This document shows, in pieces, positions 36,186-43,408 of a stretch of 64,000 nucleotides of DNA. Source of the DNA: an uncultured Lachnospiraceae bacterium (GTDB lineage: Bacteria; Bacillota; Clostridia; Lachnospirales; Lachnospiraceae); contig CANQAR010000005.1 of the NCBI GenBank assembly GCA_947588845.1, forward strand, positions 1-64,000. The letters are read 5' to 3'. The notes beneath the pieces were generated by a model. It was not told the origin of the DNA. It saw only the letters and a program-made list of their open reading frames with translations, and did no database searches. How positions within the stretch are numbered: the stretch's first letter is position 1; every line of letters starts with the position of its first letter. Made by a program: the position numbers and the translations under genes.

Positions 36186-36344
36186 AGTATTTTCGGGGCT
36201 TTGTGCGGACAGAGATTTTTCCCGTATCTTAACGAAAAAATGGGGTGGAAAATGGGGTAAAAGAAAAAATTGTGGGGTACAGTTGAGTGCAATCTAATAT
36301 TATATTCGTAAAAAAAGAGAATTAATATGGGAGGAGAGTAGAGG

Positions 36345-37352
36345 ATGAGCTGGGTAAAGAAATGTAAAAAATATTTGCTGGTATTGTTTATCTGTCTTTG
36401 TTTCGGAAGTGTGGCACAAGCTGGTTCAAACCTCTGGTACTATGGCGATCAGCTTACCGGAATAGCAAAAGCAGTATATGATGGACTTGAAAAAGTGCCA
36501 AATATCCAGAATTATTATGCCACAGTTTCAAATGGACGTCTTGTGAAAGGAAAAGGCATTTATATAAAATTAGATAAGTCATATTCAATGTATCAATATA
36601 ATAAAATTATGCAGGAAACTGCGAAAGCGGCAGATGCATTTATACGTGACCACAGTGAGTTTTTCTGGATTAACGGAATGGGATATGAATTTGGAACAAA
36701 CAGGTACACAGGAAACTTCGATGCTGTAACAGTATATCCCTGCGATTATTATAATGGGATCCGCAAAGAAATTTCAAATACACGAAAAGCTTTAAATTAC
36801 ATTATCAATTATGTAAAAAAGTATAAAACCAGATATGAAAAAGTGAAAGCAGCCCATGATTTTATAATAAAATTTGTTTCATATAATACGGATGACGCAG
36901 ATGCAGAATACTCTCACACAATCACAGGGCCGCTTTTAAACAGATATGGGCATAAGGGTGTATGCGAGGCATACGCGAAACTGTTTGATATTGTCTGCAA
37001 AGCCAATGGTATTCCAAGTATAACGATAACATCGAGAAAAATAGTAGGAAATAAAGTTTATTCAATAAATCATATGTGGAATTATGTCCAGATGGATAAT
37101 GGAAAATGGTATGTTGTGGACGTAACATTTGACGATCCCATTGGAGGTGACAGTGAAGGAGATTATGATTATTTCCTTGTAGGATCTAATACAAACGTCT
37201 GGGGGCAGAAAATAAAAGAAACACATACAGGGACAGGGTATTGTATCGCATCTCTTACTGCATATACGCCATTTAAACTTCCGACACTGGCAAAAAAGGC
37301 ATTTACTCTGAAATCCAACAAGAATAAGAACAAAAATAAGAATAAAAAATAA
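36345..37352 (+). CDS. Secreted transglutaminase-like protein
   Basis: The 335-residue protein has an N-terminal signal (LLVLFICLCFGSVAQA) and a transglutaminase-like domain with a complete Cys-His-Asp triad: Cys207 in KGVCEAYAK, His243 in NHMWNYV and Asp259 in VVDVTFDDP. The mature N-terminal region resembles the long secreted transglutaminase-like proteins of gut Clostridia. The C terminus ends in an Asn/Lys alternating tail. The gene and its flanks are much more AT-rich than the neighbours, consistent with transfer. RBS GGGAGGAGAG precedes. Protease, amidase or cross-linker roles are all possible. Confidence 0.8.
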   Translation: MSWVKKCKKYLLVLFICLCFGSVAQAGSNLWYYGDQLTGIAKAVYDGLEKVPNIQNYYATVSNGRLVKGKGIYIKLDKSYSMYQYNKIMQETAKAADAFIRDHSEFFWINGMGYEFGTNRYTGNFDAVTVYPCDYYNGIRKEISNTRKALNYIINYVKKYKTRYEKVKAAHDFIIKFVSYNTDDADAEYSHTITGPLLNRYGHKGVCEAYAKLFDIVCKANGIPSITITSRKIVGNKVYSINHMWNYVQMDNGKWYVVDVTFDDPIGGDSEGDYDYFLVGSNTNVWGQKIKETHTGTGYCIASLTAYTPFKLPTLAKKAFTLKSNKNKNKNKNKK

Positions 37353-37388
37353 ATCAGTACCACCGGCTAAGCCGGTGGTACTGATTTT
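37351..37388 (+). terminator. Strong terminator after the transglutaminase gene
   Basis: AAATCAGTACCACCGGC-TAA-GCCGGTGGTACTGATTTT is a 17-bp perfect stem with a three-base loop, starting just before the stop codon. Symmetric A and T runs make it likely bidirectional. Confidence 0.9.
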
Positions 37389-37403
37389 GAGAGGATGTTA
37401 CTG

Positions 37404-37547
37404 GTTACAGTTCACACCTCCACTGAATTCGAGGTGATTTCCGCACGTTTTGTGTGGAAATCCCGAGGTCTGAGGCGCGAAATGCTGCAAAAGCAGCATT
37501 TCTGTGCATCGCGAAGCGTTGTTGCTGGTCACGGAGTGAACAGTAAC
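37404..37547 (-). mobile_element. MITE-like element, full copy 1 (144 bp)
   Basis: Terminal inverted repeats are GTTACAGTTCAC (37404-37415) and GTGAACAGTAAC (37536-37547). They are bounded by a perfect 8-bp target duplication TGTTACTG (37396-37403 and 37548-37555). Two internal stems, a TTTCC-GGAAA type and an AAATGC-GCATTT type, are shared with all copies. There is no coding capacity, so a transposase would have to act in trans. Inserted in the terminator region of the transglutaminase gene. Confidence 0.9.
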
Positions 37548-37664
37548 TGTTACTGAATTAAAAATATTGAAAATAAACGGATAGTATGATACATTGTTAT
37601 CACTTGCTTTTTTCTTGTGAAGAGAAGGAATGAGGTCATTTGAATAAAGAAAGGAAGAATTTAC

Positions 37665-38426
37665 ATGAGCAACAAACTTACGAAGAAGAAAAACAAGAAG
37701 AAGAGTACAAGCGCGAGGAAGCCGGAACAGGTGAACGCGAACAGAGCTGCAAAGAGCGGCGCGCCGGAAACTGCTTCTGCCGGGAAGAAACCGAAGATGG
37801 CATGGATTGTGGCCGGAATCTGCGTGCTTGTCGTTATCATCGCCGCCGCGGTTTTCTTTGTGCAGAAGGGAAAGAATGACAATTCCGACGCGTCTTCCGC
37901 GGGGGATGCCAGCGCCGATGCTTCGTCAGCGTCCGGCCCGATCGTCACAATTTCCGTGAAGGATTACGGTGACATTGTGGTGCAGCTTGACGAGGAGGCC
38001 GCGCCTCTGTCGGTCGAGAATTTTGTGAATCTTGTAAAGGAAGGCTTTTATGACGGACTTACCTTCCACCGTATCATAGACGGCTTTATGATCCAGGGCG
38101 GCGACCCGAACGGAGATGGAACGGGAGGTTCAGACCAGACGATCAAGGGCGAATTTTCAAGCAATGGCGTGGACAATCCGATCTCACACAAGAGGGGTGT
38201 CATCTCGATGGCGAGGTCAAATGATCCGGACAGTGCAAGCAGTCAGTTCTTTATTGTACAGTCCGACAGCACGTATCTTGACGGCGATTATGCCGGATTT
38301 GGCTACGTCACAAGCGGCATGGATATTGTGGATCAGATCTGCAAGGACGTTCCGGTTCAGGATGATAATGGCACGGTAGCTGCGGAGGATCAGCCGGTGA
38401 TCGAGAAGATTACGGTTGAAGAATAA
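37665..38426 (+). CDS. Cyclophilin-type peptidyl-prolyl isomerase, membrane anchored
   Basis: The 253-residue protein begins with a very basic Lys-rich cytoplasmic tail, then a membrane helix at about 46-66 (MAWIVAGICVLVVIIAAAVFF), a Ser/Asp/Ala-rich linker and a cyclophilin domain. Core motifs are ENFVNLVKEGFYDGLTFHRIIDGFMIQGGDP, RGVISMARS and SSQFFIVQ, which carry the usual active-site Arg, Phe and Gln. It should assist proline isomerisation of exported proteins outside the membrane. RBS AAAGGAAG precedes. Complete. Confidence 0.9.
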   Translation: MSNKLTKKKNKKKSTSARKPEQVNANRAAKSGAPETASAGKKPKMAWIVAGICVLVVIIAAAVFFVQKGKNDNSDASSAGDASADASSASGPIVTISVKDYGDIVVQLDEEAAPLSVENFVNLVKEGFYDGLTFHRIIDGFMIQGGDPNGDGTGGSDQTIKGEFSSNGVDNPISHKRGVISMARSNDPDSASSQFFIVQSDSTYLDGDYAGFGYVTSGMDIVDQICKDVPVQDDNGTVAAEDQPVIEKITVEE

Positions 38427-38479
38427 GCAGTCTGTGACATTTATACAGGAAAAATCTACTTATAATATGGAGGTAAAAG

Positions 38480-39331
38480 ATGGGAAAGTACGTGTTACTT
38501 GCCGAGACAGGCGCGGACATACCCGATGATATCGCAAAACGCTATGGAATCTGGAAGGTACCCATGCATGTGACTTTTGATACGGAGACGAAGGACGACG
38601 GCAATTTTCCAACAACGGAGGTTTTTGATTATCATAAACGGACCGGGAAACTGCCGAAGACCAGCGGGAGTACTCCCGCCGATTTTGAGAAAATATTTGA
38701 CGAGATTCATGCACAGTATCCTGACAGACATATTTTGCACCTTGCTTATTCCGCGGCGACTACCTGTTCTTATCAGAGTGCGCTGCTCGCCGCAAAAGAG
38801 CGGGATTATGTGACAAGCATCGATACGAAACACGTGTCCGCGGGACAGGCGCTTGTCACCATTTTTACAGCCAGGTATCTGGAAAAATATCCGGACTGTT
38901 CGCTGCAGGAGGTAACGGAGAAGGTGGAAGAGCTGAGCCGGCACTGCCGCATGGGATTTCTTCCGGGGGATCTGGAATATCTCAAGGCGGGCGGGCGCGT
39001 CAGCAATGCCGCGTATCTCGGGGCGAAGATTCTTTCGCTGAATCCGCTGATCGAGCTGCTGGACGGAAAACTTGAGGCGACGAAAAAGTACCGCGGAAGC
39101 ATGCAGAAAGTGGCCCCGAAGATGCTGGAGGATTATCCGGTTTCCCAGAAGTTTTCCAAATCAGTGATTGCGTTTGTGTATTCGCCTGGTCTGAGTCAGG
39201 AGATTCATCAGGCGGTTGAGAAGCGCGCCAGAGAAATGGGATTTTCGGAAGTCCTGTGGATTGAGACGGGCTGTGTTGTATCCACGCACAGCGGACCGGG
39301 AGCATTTGGCATCAGCGGATTTGCTCACTGA
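38480..39331 (+). CDS. DegV family fatty-acid-binding protein
   Basis: The 283-residue protein has the two-domain EDD/DegV fold: an N-terminal LAETGADIPDDIAKRYGI, PKTSGSTPADFEKIF (the serine/threonine motif that holds the lipid head group), and a C-terminal domain ending STHSGPGAFGISGFAH. DegV proteins bind fatty acids and, as FakB, deliver them to the kinase FakA. No fakA is in this window. RBS GGAGGTAAAAG precedes. A hairpin lies about 20 bases after the stop. Confidence 0.9.
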   Translation: MGKYVLLAETGADIPDDIAKRYGIWKVPMHVTFDTETKDDGNFPTTEVFDYHKRTGKLPKTSGSTPADFEKIFDEIHAQYPDRHILHLAYSAATTCSYQSALLAAKERDYVTSIDTKHVSAGQALVTIFTARYLEKYPDCSLQEVTEKVEELSRHCRMGFLPGDLEYLKAGGRVSNAAYLGAKILSLNPLIELLDGKLEATKKYRGSMQKVAPKMLEDYPVSQKFSKSVIAFVYSPGLSQEIHQAVEKRAREMGFSEVLWIETGCVVSTHSGPGAFGISGFAH

Positions 39332-39352
39332 TTTTGTCTGAAAGGCGGCTGT

Positions 39353-39383
39353 ATTCTGCAGGACAGAGAGAGTTCTGCAGAAT
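39353..39383 (+). terminator. Hairpin between degV and the dipeptidase gene
   Basis: ATTCTGCAGGA and TTCTGCAGAAT pair over 11 bp around a 9-base loop. No T run follows, so it may be an mRNA-stabilising stem rather than a terminator. Confidence 0.4.
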
Positions 39384-39448
39384 GCAACTCCGCATCAGCC
39401 GGACAAAGCGAAAATGCATCCGGGCGGACGGAAAGAAAGGAAATTTCT

Positions 39449-40507
39449 ATGATTGCGGATATGCATTGTGATACGTTGAGTGAGCTGCGGAACCGGAAGA
39501 AGAACGGGAGTGAAGAAGGACTGCGCAGAAACCGTCTGTGTCTGGATCTGGACAGGATGAAAGCGCATTCCTATGTGCTTCAGAATTTTGCCGTGTTTGT
39601 GGATCTCGCGCAGACGGAGGATCCGTTTGCCGACGCGATGGAACTGATTTCTCTGTTTTACGAGGAGATGGAAAAGAACAGTGAGATCGCCGGCAGGGCT
39701 GTTTCGTGGAATGACATCACACAAAATCGGAGTGATGGAAAAATCTCCGCAATGCTGACGCTTGAGGAAGGCGGCATGTGCCGGGGGGATATCGGAAAGC
39801 TGCGGACTCTCTATGACAGGGGGGCACGGATGATGACTCTGTGCTGGAATTATGAGAATGAGCTGGCCTGCCCAGCTTTCTATGAGCCGGTACAGCCCTT
39901 TTGTGCGCAGGCCCAGGCATGGAAAACAGCTGCTGACGCAGCACCTGGGCCGCGCGGCGAGCAGGAGGAAAAGCCGCCTCCTACTCGATCCAGGCGGGAG
40001 TCGAAGGGGCTGACGGACAAAGGAATTGAATTTCTGGAAGCGATGGAAGCCCTGCATATGATTCCGGATGTCTCTCATTTATCGGATGAGGGCGTCTGGG
40101 ATGTACTTGCCAATACGAACAGGCCGTTTGCGGCGAGCCATTCCAACGCGCGTGCTGTCTGGGAGCATGAGAGGAATCTGCCGGATGACCTGCTGCGTGC
40201 GCTGGGAGAGAGAGGCTGTGTGATTGGACTGAATTATTATCCGCTTTTTCTGCATGAGGAAGGAAGCAGAGAATCTGCCTGTGCCGCGATCGCCCGCCAT
40301 GCCCGTCATATCGCGGAGAAAGCGGGAATTGAGAGCGTCGGCCTTGGGTCTGATTTTGATGGCTTTGAGGCGAAATCGGATATTGCAGGGGCAGAGGATC
40401 TGGACAATCTTCTGTGGGCCCTGCATCGTGCCGGATTTAGCGGGCGGGAGACAGATCTGATCTGCGAGGAAAATGTTCTGAATCTGTACCGGGAAGTTCT
40501 TGCCTGA
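39449..40507 (+). CDS. Membrane dipeptidase (peptidase M19) carrying an in-frame repeat
   Basis: The 352-residue protein is an M19 (renal dipeptidase) zinc enzyme. It has the metal-binding MIADMHCDTLSEL start, LTLEEGG, MTLCWNYENEL, PDVSHLSDEGVWDV, FAASHSNARAV and GLGSDFDGFE, all in order. Between about residues 150 and 190, where relatives pass quickly from the ENEL strand to the GLT-GIEF helix, there is an unrelated Ala/Pro/Arg/Glu-rich stretch (AWKTAADAAPGPRGEQEEK). It is encoded by the family C repeat at 39903-39990. The frame is kept, so the enzyme may still be made with a surface insertion. Activity is untested. Confidence 0.88.
   Translation: MIADMHCDTLSELRNRKKNGSEEGLRRNRLCLDLDRMKAHSYVLQNFAVFVDLAQTEDPFADAMELISLFYEEMEKNSEIAGRAVSWNDITQNRSDGKISAMLTLEEGGMCRGDIGKLRTLYDRGARMMTLCWNYENELACPAFYEPVQPFCAQAQAWKTAADAAPGPRGEQEEKPPPTRSRRESKGLTDKGIEFLEAMEALHMIPDVSHLSDEGVWDVLANTNRPFAASHSNARAVWEHERNLPDDLLRALGERGCVIGLNYYPLFLHEEGSRESACAAIARHARHIAEKAGIESVGLGSDFDGFEAKSDIAGAEDLDNLLWALHRAGFSGRETDLICEENVLNLYREVLA
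39903..39990 (+). repeat. Double-hairpin repeat inside the dipeptidase gene (family C, copy 2)
   Basis: GCATGGAAAACAGCTGCTGA, CGCAGCACCTGGGCCGCGCG and GCAGGAGGAAAAGCCGCCTC match the intergenic copy at 30547-30624 with few differences. GCCCAGG/CCTGGGC and GCTGC/GCAGC nest as one stem, and AGGAGG/CCTCCT as another. The insertion keeps the dipeptidase frame open. Confidence 0.85.
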
Positions 40508-40543
40508 CCGCTCGCGGACAGTGTAATCAGAGGTAGAGGAAGC

Positions 40544-40687
40544 GTTACTGTTCACTCCGTGACCAGCAACAACGCTCCGCGATGCACAGAAATGCCACTT
40601 TCGTGGCATTTCGCGCCTCAGACCTCGGGATTTCCGGGCAATTTGCCCGGAAATCACCTCGAGCTCAGCGGGGATGTGAACTGTAAC
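40544..40687 (+). mobile_element. MITE-like element, full copy 2 (144 bp)
   Basis: The ends are GTTACTGTTCAC (40544-40555) and GTGAACTGTAAC (40676-40687), inverted repeats with 11 of 12 matches. The flanks are GAGGAAGC and GAGGAAGT, an 8-bp target duplication with one change. The length equals the copy at 37404, which is in the opposite orientation. Internal stems are AAATGCCAC-TTTC-GTGGCATTT and TTTCCGGGCAA-TTTGCCCGGAAA. Confidence 0.9.
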
Positions 40688-40727
40688 GAGGAAGTTCTTT
40701 CATTTGACAGATTTGTACAATATATTA

Positions 40728-40756
40728 TTGAAATAAAGAAAGATTCCGGTTATAAT
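40728..40756 (+). promoter_or_regulatory. Promoter for the nucleotidyltransferase gene
   Basis: TTGAAA (40728-40733) and TATAAT (40751-40756) with a 17-base spacer, 70 bases upstream of the start codon and just downstream of the MITE-like insertion. Confidence 0.72.
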
Positions 40757-40825
40757 AAAAAATCATACATACAAAGCGTGCTTTGTGGTGAAAATACGAT
40801 TATAGAAGTAATCTGGAGAACAGAC

Positions 40826-41752
40826 ATGAAAAAAATGACACTTGTAATTATGGCGGCCGGGATTGGCAGCCGTTTTGGGCAGGGAATTAAGCAGCTTACC
40901 TCATTCGGACCTTCTGGAGAGATCATTATGCATTATTCCATTTACGACGCGATAGAGGCTGGTTTTGAGAGAGTGGTCTTTGTGATTCGCAGGAATATGC
41001 TGGAGGATTTCAAGGAGGCAATCGGGGACAGGGTTTCCGGGAAAGTAGAGACGGCTTATGTATTTCAGGAGCTGGACGATCTTCCTGAAGGGTTTGCGAA
41101 GCCGGCTGATCGCACCAGGCCCTGGGGGACCGGACAGGCGATTCTTGCCTGCCGGGGCGTTGTGGATGGTCCGTTTGCGGTAATCAACGCAGATGATTAT
41201 TATGGAAAGGATGCGTTCCGGAAGGTGTATGCTTATCTGAAGCAGGCCCGGGACACGGCGGACGGGAAATTCCATTTCTGTATGGCCGGATTTGTCCTGA
41301 AAAATACATTGTCGGAGAACGGCGGTGTGACGAGGGGCATCTGCAGTGTGGACGCGGACGGAGAGCTGCTTTCGATCGCGGAGACGAAGAACATTATAAC
41401 GACAGAAGCCGGGCCTGCCGTGAGAGAGGAAGACGGAAATATCCGGATGCTGGATCCTGACTGTCTGGTATCGATGAATTTCTGGGGATTCACACCTGAT
41501 TTTATTGAGGAACTTGGACGCGGCTTTGTCGGATTTCTGGAAGGACTGAATGGAAACGAGCTGACGGCTGAGTATCTTCTCCCGACGATTATTGACCGGC
41601 TGCTGAAGGAGGAACGGGTGGAGCTGACTATGCTCAGTTCCGGGGACCGCTGGTTCGGAGTCACTTTCCGGGAGGATGTTCCGGTAGTGAAACAGGAGAT
41701 TGCGAATCTGATCGCGCAGGGCGTTTATCCGGAAGACTTGTTCGGAAAATAA
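40826..41752 (+). CDS. Sugar-phosphate nucleotidyltransferase-like protein
   Basis: The 308-residue protein has an N-terminal NTP-transferase Rossmann fold: LVIMAAGIGSRFGQGIKQL is the nucleotide loop, followed by RPWGTGQAILAC and the metal-binding VINADDYYG. The C-terminal half (VSMNFWGFTPDFIEEL, SGDRWFGVTFREDV) resembles uncharacterised nucleotidyltransferases of Clostridia rather than GlmU or RmlA, and lacks a hexapeptide beta-helix. The activated sugar or alcohol is unknown. The start is chosen at ATG 40826 with GGAGA upstream. It is monocistronic and stands before the nitrogenase-like operon. Confidence 0.82.
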   Translation: MKKMTLVIMAAGIGSRFGQGIKQLTSFGPSGEIIMHYSIYDAIEAGFERVVFVIRRNMLEDFKEAIGDRVSGKVETAYVFQELDDLPEGFAKPADRTRPWGTGQAILACRGVVDGPFAVINADDYYGKDAFRKVYAYLKQARDTADGKFHFCMAGFVLKNTLSENGGVTRGICSVDADGELLSIAETKNIITTEAGPAVREEDGNIRMLDPDCLVSMNFWGFTPDFIEELGRGFVGFLEGLNGNELTAEYLLPTIIDRLLKEERVELTMLSSGDRWFGVTFREDVPVVKQEIANLIAQGVYPEDLFGK

Positions 41753-41782
41753 AAACTTACGAAAAATATTATTTTTTGTATC

Positions 41783-41811
41783 TTGTACAGGATTCTTTTT
41801 TATGTTATGAT
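41783..41811 (+). promoter_or_regulatory. Promoter upstream of the nitrogenase-like operon
   Basis: TTGTAC (41783-41788) and TATGAT (41806-41811) with a 17-base spacer. Transcription should start near 41818, giving a leader of about 360 bases before the first gene. Confidence 0.65.
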
Positions 41812-41848
41812 ACTACATATCTGAGATTGAAATTTCGTATTGAGATTG

Positions 41849-41921
41849 AAGATGCGTGTATTTATCGGAAGTATTGTCTGACTTAATGGCTGAAAGGCGC
41901 ATCTTTTGATGCGCCCTTTTT
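41849..41921 (+). promoter_or_regulatory. Candidate transcription attenuator
   Basis: GGCGCATC-TTTT-GATGCGCC (41896-41915) plus TTTTT is an intrinsic terminator. Its left arm CGCATCTT (41898-41905) can instead pair perfectly with AAGATGCG at 41849-41856, which would break the terminator. The mutually exclusive pairing is visible in the sequence; that it senses anything is inference. It lies between the promoter and the operon. Confidence 0.5.
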
Positions 41922-41924
41922 ATT

Positions 41925-42139
41925 GTGAAAGTCCGTCTCTATACAGAGCAGGCGGCAAGCTTGCTTGCCAGACTGGCTCTGTATAAGAGACACAAGCAGG
42001 TATGAGCAAAACAGCGATGCGAACGAACGTGAGCAGCGCGATTTGCGAATACATGCAGGACTGTGAGAGTGCGTAAGCACGGAACAGTCCGTGGACTTTC
42101 ATCCATGGTGTTGCCCGCAACGCGGGCATGAAAGTTCAC
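41925..42139 (+). repeat. Multi-hairpin repeat, copy 1 (family A, 215 bp)
   Basis: Three large stems follow each other: GTCTCTATACAGAGC with GCTCTGTATAAGAGAC around GGCAAG-CTTGCC; GGACTGT with ACAGTCC around GTGCGTAAGCAC; and a GCCCGC-AAC-GCGGGC stem. The copy at 62074-62295 is nearly identical in reverse orientation, and 4848-5064 is a diverged relative. There is no reading frame of note. It lies within the operon leader. Confidence 0.88.
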
Positions 42140-42178
42140 TGGAAAGCATCTGACCGCACAAATACAGGAGGAACAAAT

Positions 42179-42424
42179 ATGGAGACAAGGATTGCGATTA
42201 TCGGAATCATTGTGGAGGATATCGACGCCACCGGCGAGATCAATGATATTCTGCATGATTACGGGATGTATGTGATCGGAAGGATGGGGATCCCGTACCG
42301 GGAACGGAATGTGAATATCATCAGTATCGTACTTGACGCGCCGAACGATGTGATCAATGCGCTGGCCGGGAAGATCGGCCGCGTGAAAGGCGTCAGTTCA
42401 AAAACAATTTACTCAAAAATATAA
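42179..42424 (+). CDS. TM1266-type iron-hydrogenase system regulator
   Basis: The 81-residue protein matches the small ACT-like family called iron-only hydrogenase system regulator (TM1266). It begins RIAIIGIIVEDIDATGEINDILHDYGMYVIGRMGIPYRERNVNIISIV and ends GRVKGVSSKTIYSKI. Such proteins usually accompany the HydEFG maturases of [FeFe] hydrogenase. No HydE, F or G is seen here; instead it heads a nitrogenase-like operon. ATG 42179 follows AGGAGG by 7 bases. The next gene begins 22 bases later. Whether it binds DNA or a ligand is not known. Confidence 0.88.
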   Translation: METRIAIIGIIVEDIDATGEINDILHDYGMYVIGRMGIPYRERNVNIISIVLDAPNDVINALAGKIGRVKGVSSKTIYSKI

Positions 42425-42446
42425 TGCCGGGGCGAGGGAATATATT

Positions 42447-43193
42447 ATGAAGAAAATTGCGATTTACGGAAAGGGAGGCATCGGCAAGTCCACGATCGTC
42501 TCCAATCTGTCAGTGGCTCTGACGGAACGGGGACTCCGGGTGATGCAGATTGGCTGTGATCCAAAGGCAGATTCCACCTTGTCGCTGAGGCATGGGGAGC
42601 CGCTGCCGACGATCCTTGAGACGGTACGTCAGAAAAAGGATGCGTTTTCACTGGAGGAGATTACCTGTTCCGGCTACGGCGGCGTGATCTGTGCGGAGGC
42701 CGGCGGTCCGATTCCGGGACTGGGGTGTGCCGGGAGAGGCATTATCACGGCGCTGGAGAAGCTTGCGGTAAAAGGGGCATATGAGACTTTTCAGCCGGAT
42801 GTGGTGTTTTATGATGTGCTGGGGGATGTGGTCTGCGGCGGATTTTCCATGCCCATGCGCAGCGGCTACGCCGAAAAGGTGCTGATTGTGACTTCCGGGG
42901 AGAATATGTCGATCTACGCGGCGGCGAATATCGCCATGGCCATCGATAATTTTAAGGGACGGGACTACGCAGGGCTTGGCGGTCTGATTCTGAATCGGCG
43001 GAATGTGAAGGACGAAGAAGCAAAGGTGCAGACGCTGTGCGGGGATATTCACACGTCGATTGTTGGAATGATCGATCGGAGTGATTTGGTGACGGAAGCG
43101 GAGACTATGAAAAAGACAGTCATGGAGGATTTTCCGGACAGTGAGCTGGCGGAGACGTTCCGCAGGCTGGCAGAGACAATCGTTTTTTTATGA
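42447..43193 (+). CDS. NifH-like ATPase, module 1
   Basis: The 248-residue protein is a nitrogenase iron-protein homologue. The P-loop GKGGIGKST is at 8-16, CDPKADST (switch I) at 37-44, and the two cluster ligands are Cys94 in GLGCAGRG and Cys130 in [14 protein letters not shown]. Both half-sites for a dimer-bridging [4Fe-4S] cluster are intact. It should deliver electrons, with ATP hydrolysis, to the NifDK-like pair that follows. It is shorter at the C terminus than true NifH. It lies 22 bases downstream of the TM1266 gene. A second NifH-like gene at 46035 is a clear paralogue. Confidence 0.92.
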   Translation: MKKIAIYGKGGIGKSTIVSNLSVALTERGLRVMQIGCDPKADSTLSLRHGEPLPTILETVRQKKDAFSLEEITCSGYGGVICAEAGGPIPGLGCAGRGIITALEKLAVKGAYETFQPDVVFYDVLGDVVCGGFSMPMRSGYAEKVLIVTSGENMSIYAAANIAMAIDNFKGRDYAGLGGLILNRRNVKDEEAKVQTLCGDIHTSIVGMIDRSDLVTEAETMKKTVMEDFPDSELAETFRRLAETIVFL

Positions 43194-43274
43194 AATGACG
43201 GCAGGGTCGGAAGGCCATGTGTTCCATGCTGCCTTTTGTCTCAACATCATGAAAGGATGCCAGGGGAGAAAAGT

Positions 43275-43305
43275 CATGCGTTCCATGTTCGCATGGAAAA
43301 GCATG
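43275..43305 (+). promoter_or_regulatory. Intercistronic hairpin after NifH-like 1
   Basis: CATGC...GCATG encloses TTCCATG-TTCG-CATGGAA, a stem with a stable TTCG loop, in the 215-base gap between the first NifH-like and NifD-like genes. A second stem CATTTTTC-ATG-GAAAAATG follows at 43335-43353. They may set relative expression or stabilise an mRNA end. Confidence 0.5.
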
Positions 43306-43408
43306 AAACTGGGCCCAAAAAATCGAAAAGAAACCATTTTTCATGGAAAAATGCGCGGATTTGAGGCGTTTTAAAATTGCGAGAGCATGAATTGCGGAGA
43401 GATAAAAA

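Larger units (their letters stand above)
41753..42178. other. 426-base region ahead of the nitrogenase-like operon
   Basis: No gene is visible. In order the region holds a promoter (41783-41811), a direct repeat GAGATTGAA (41823 and 41842), a terminator with a competing upstream arm (41849-41921), the 215-bp multi-hairpin repeat (41925-42139) and the AGGAGG of the regulator gene. Confidence 0.6.

Noticed and set aside
41925-42139. Insertion sequence with a transposase in the 215-bp repeat
   Set aside because: No reading frame longer than about 70 codons is shared between copies, and no target duplication was found, so it is listed only as a structured repeat.
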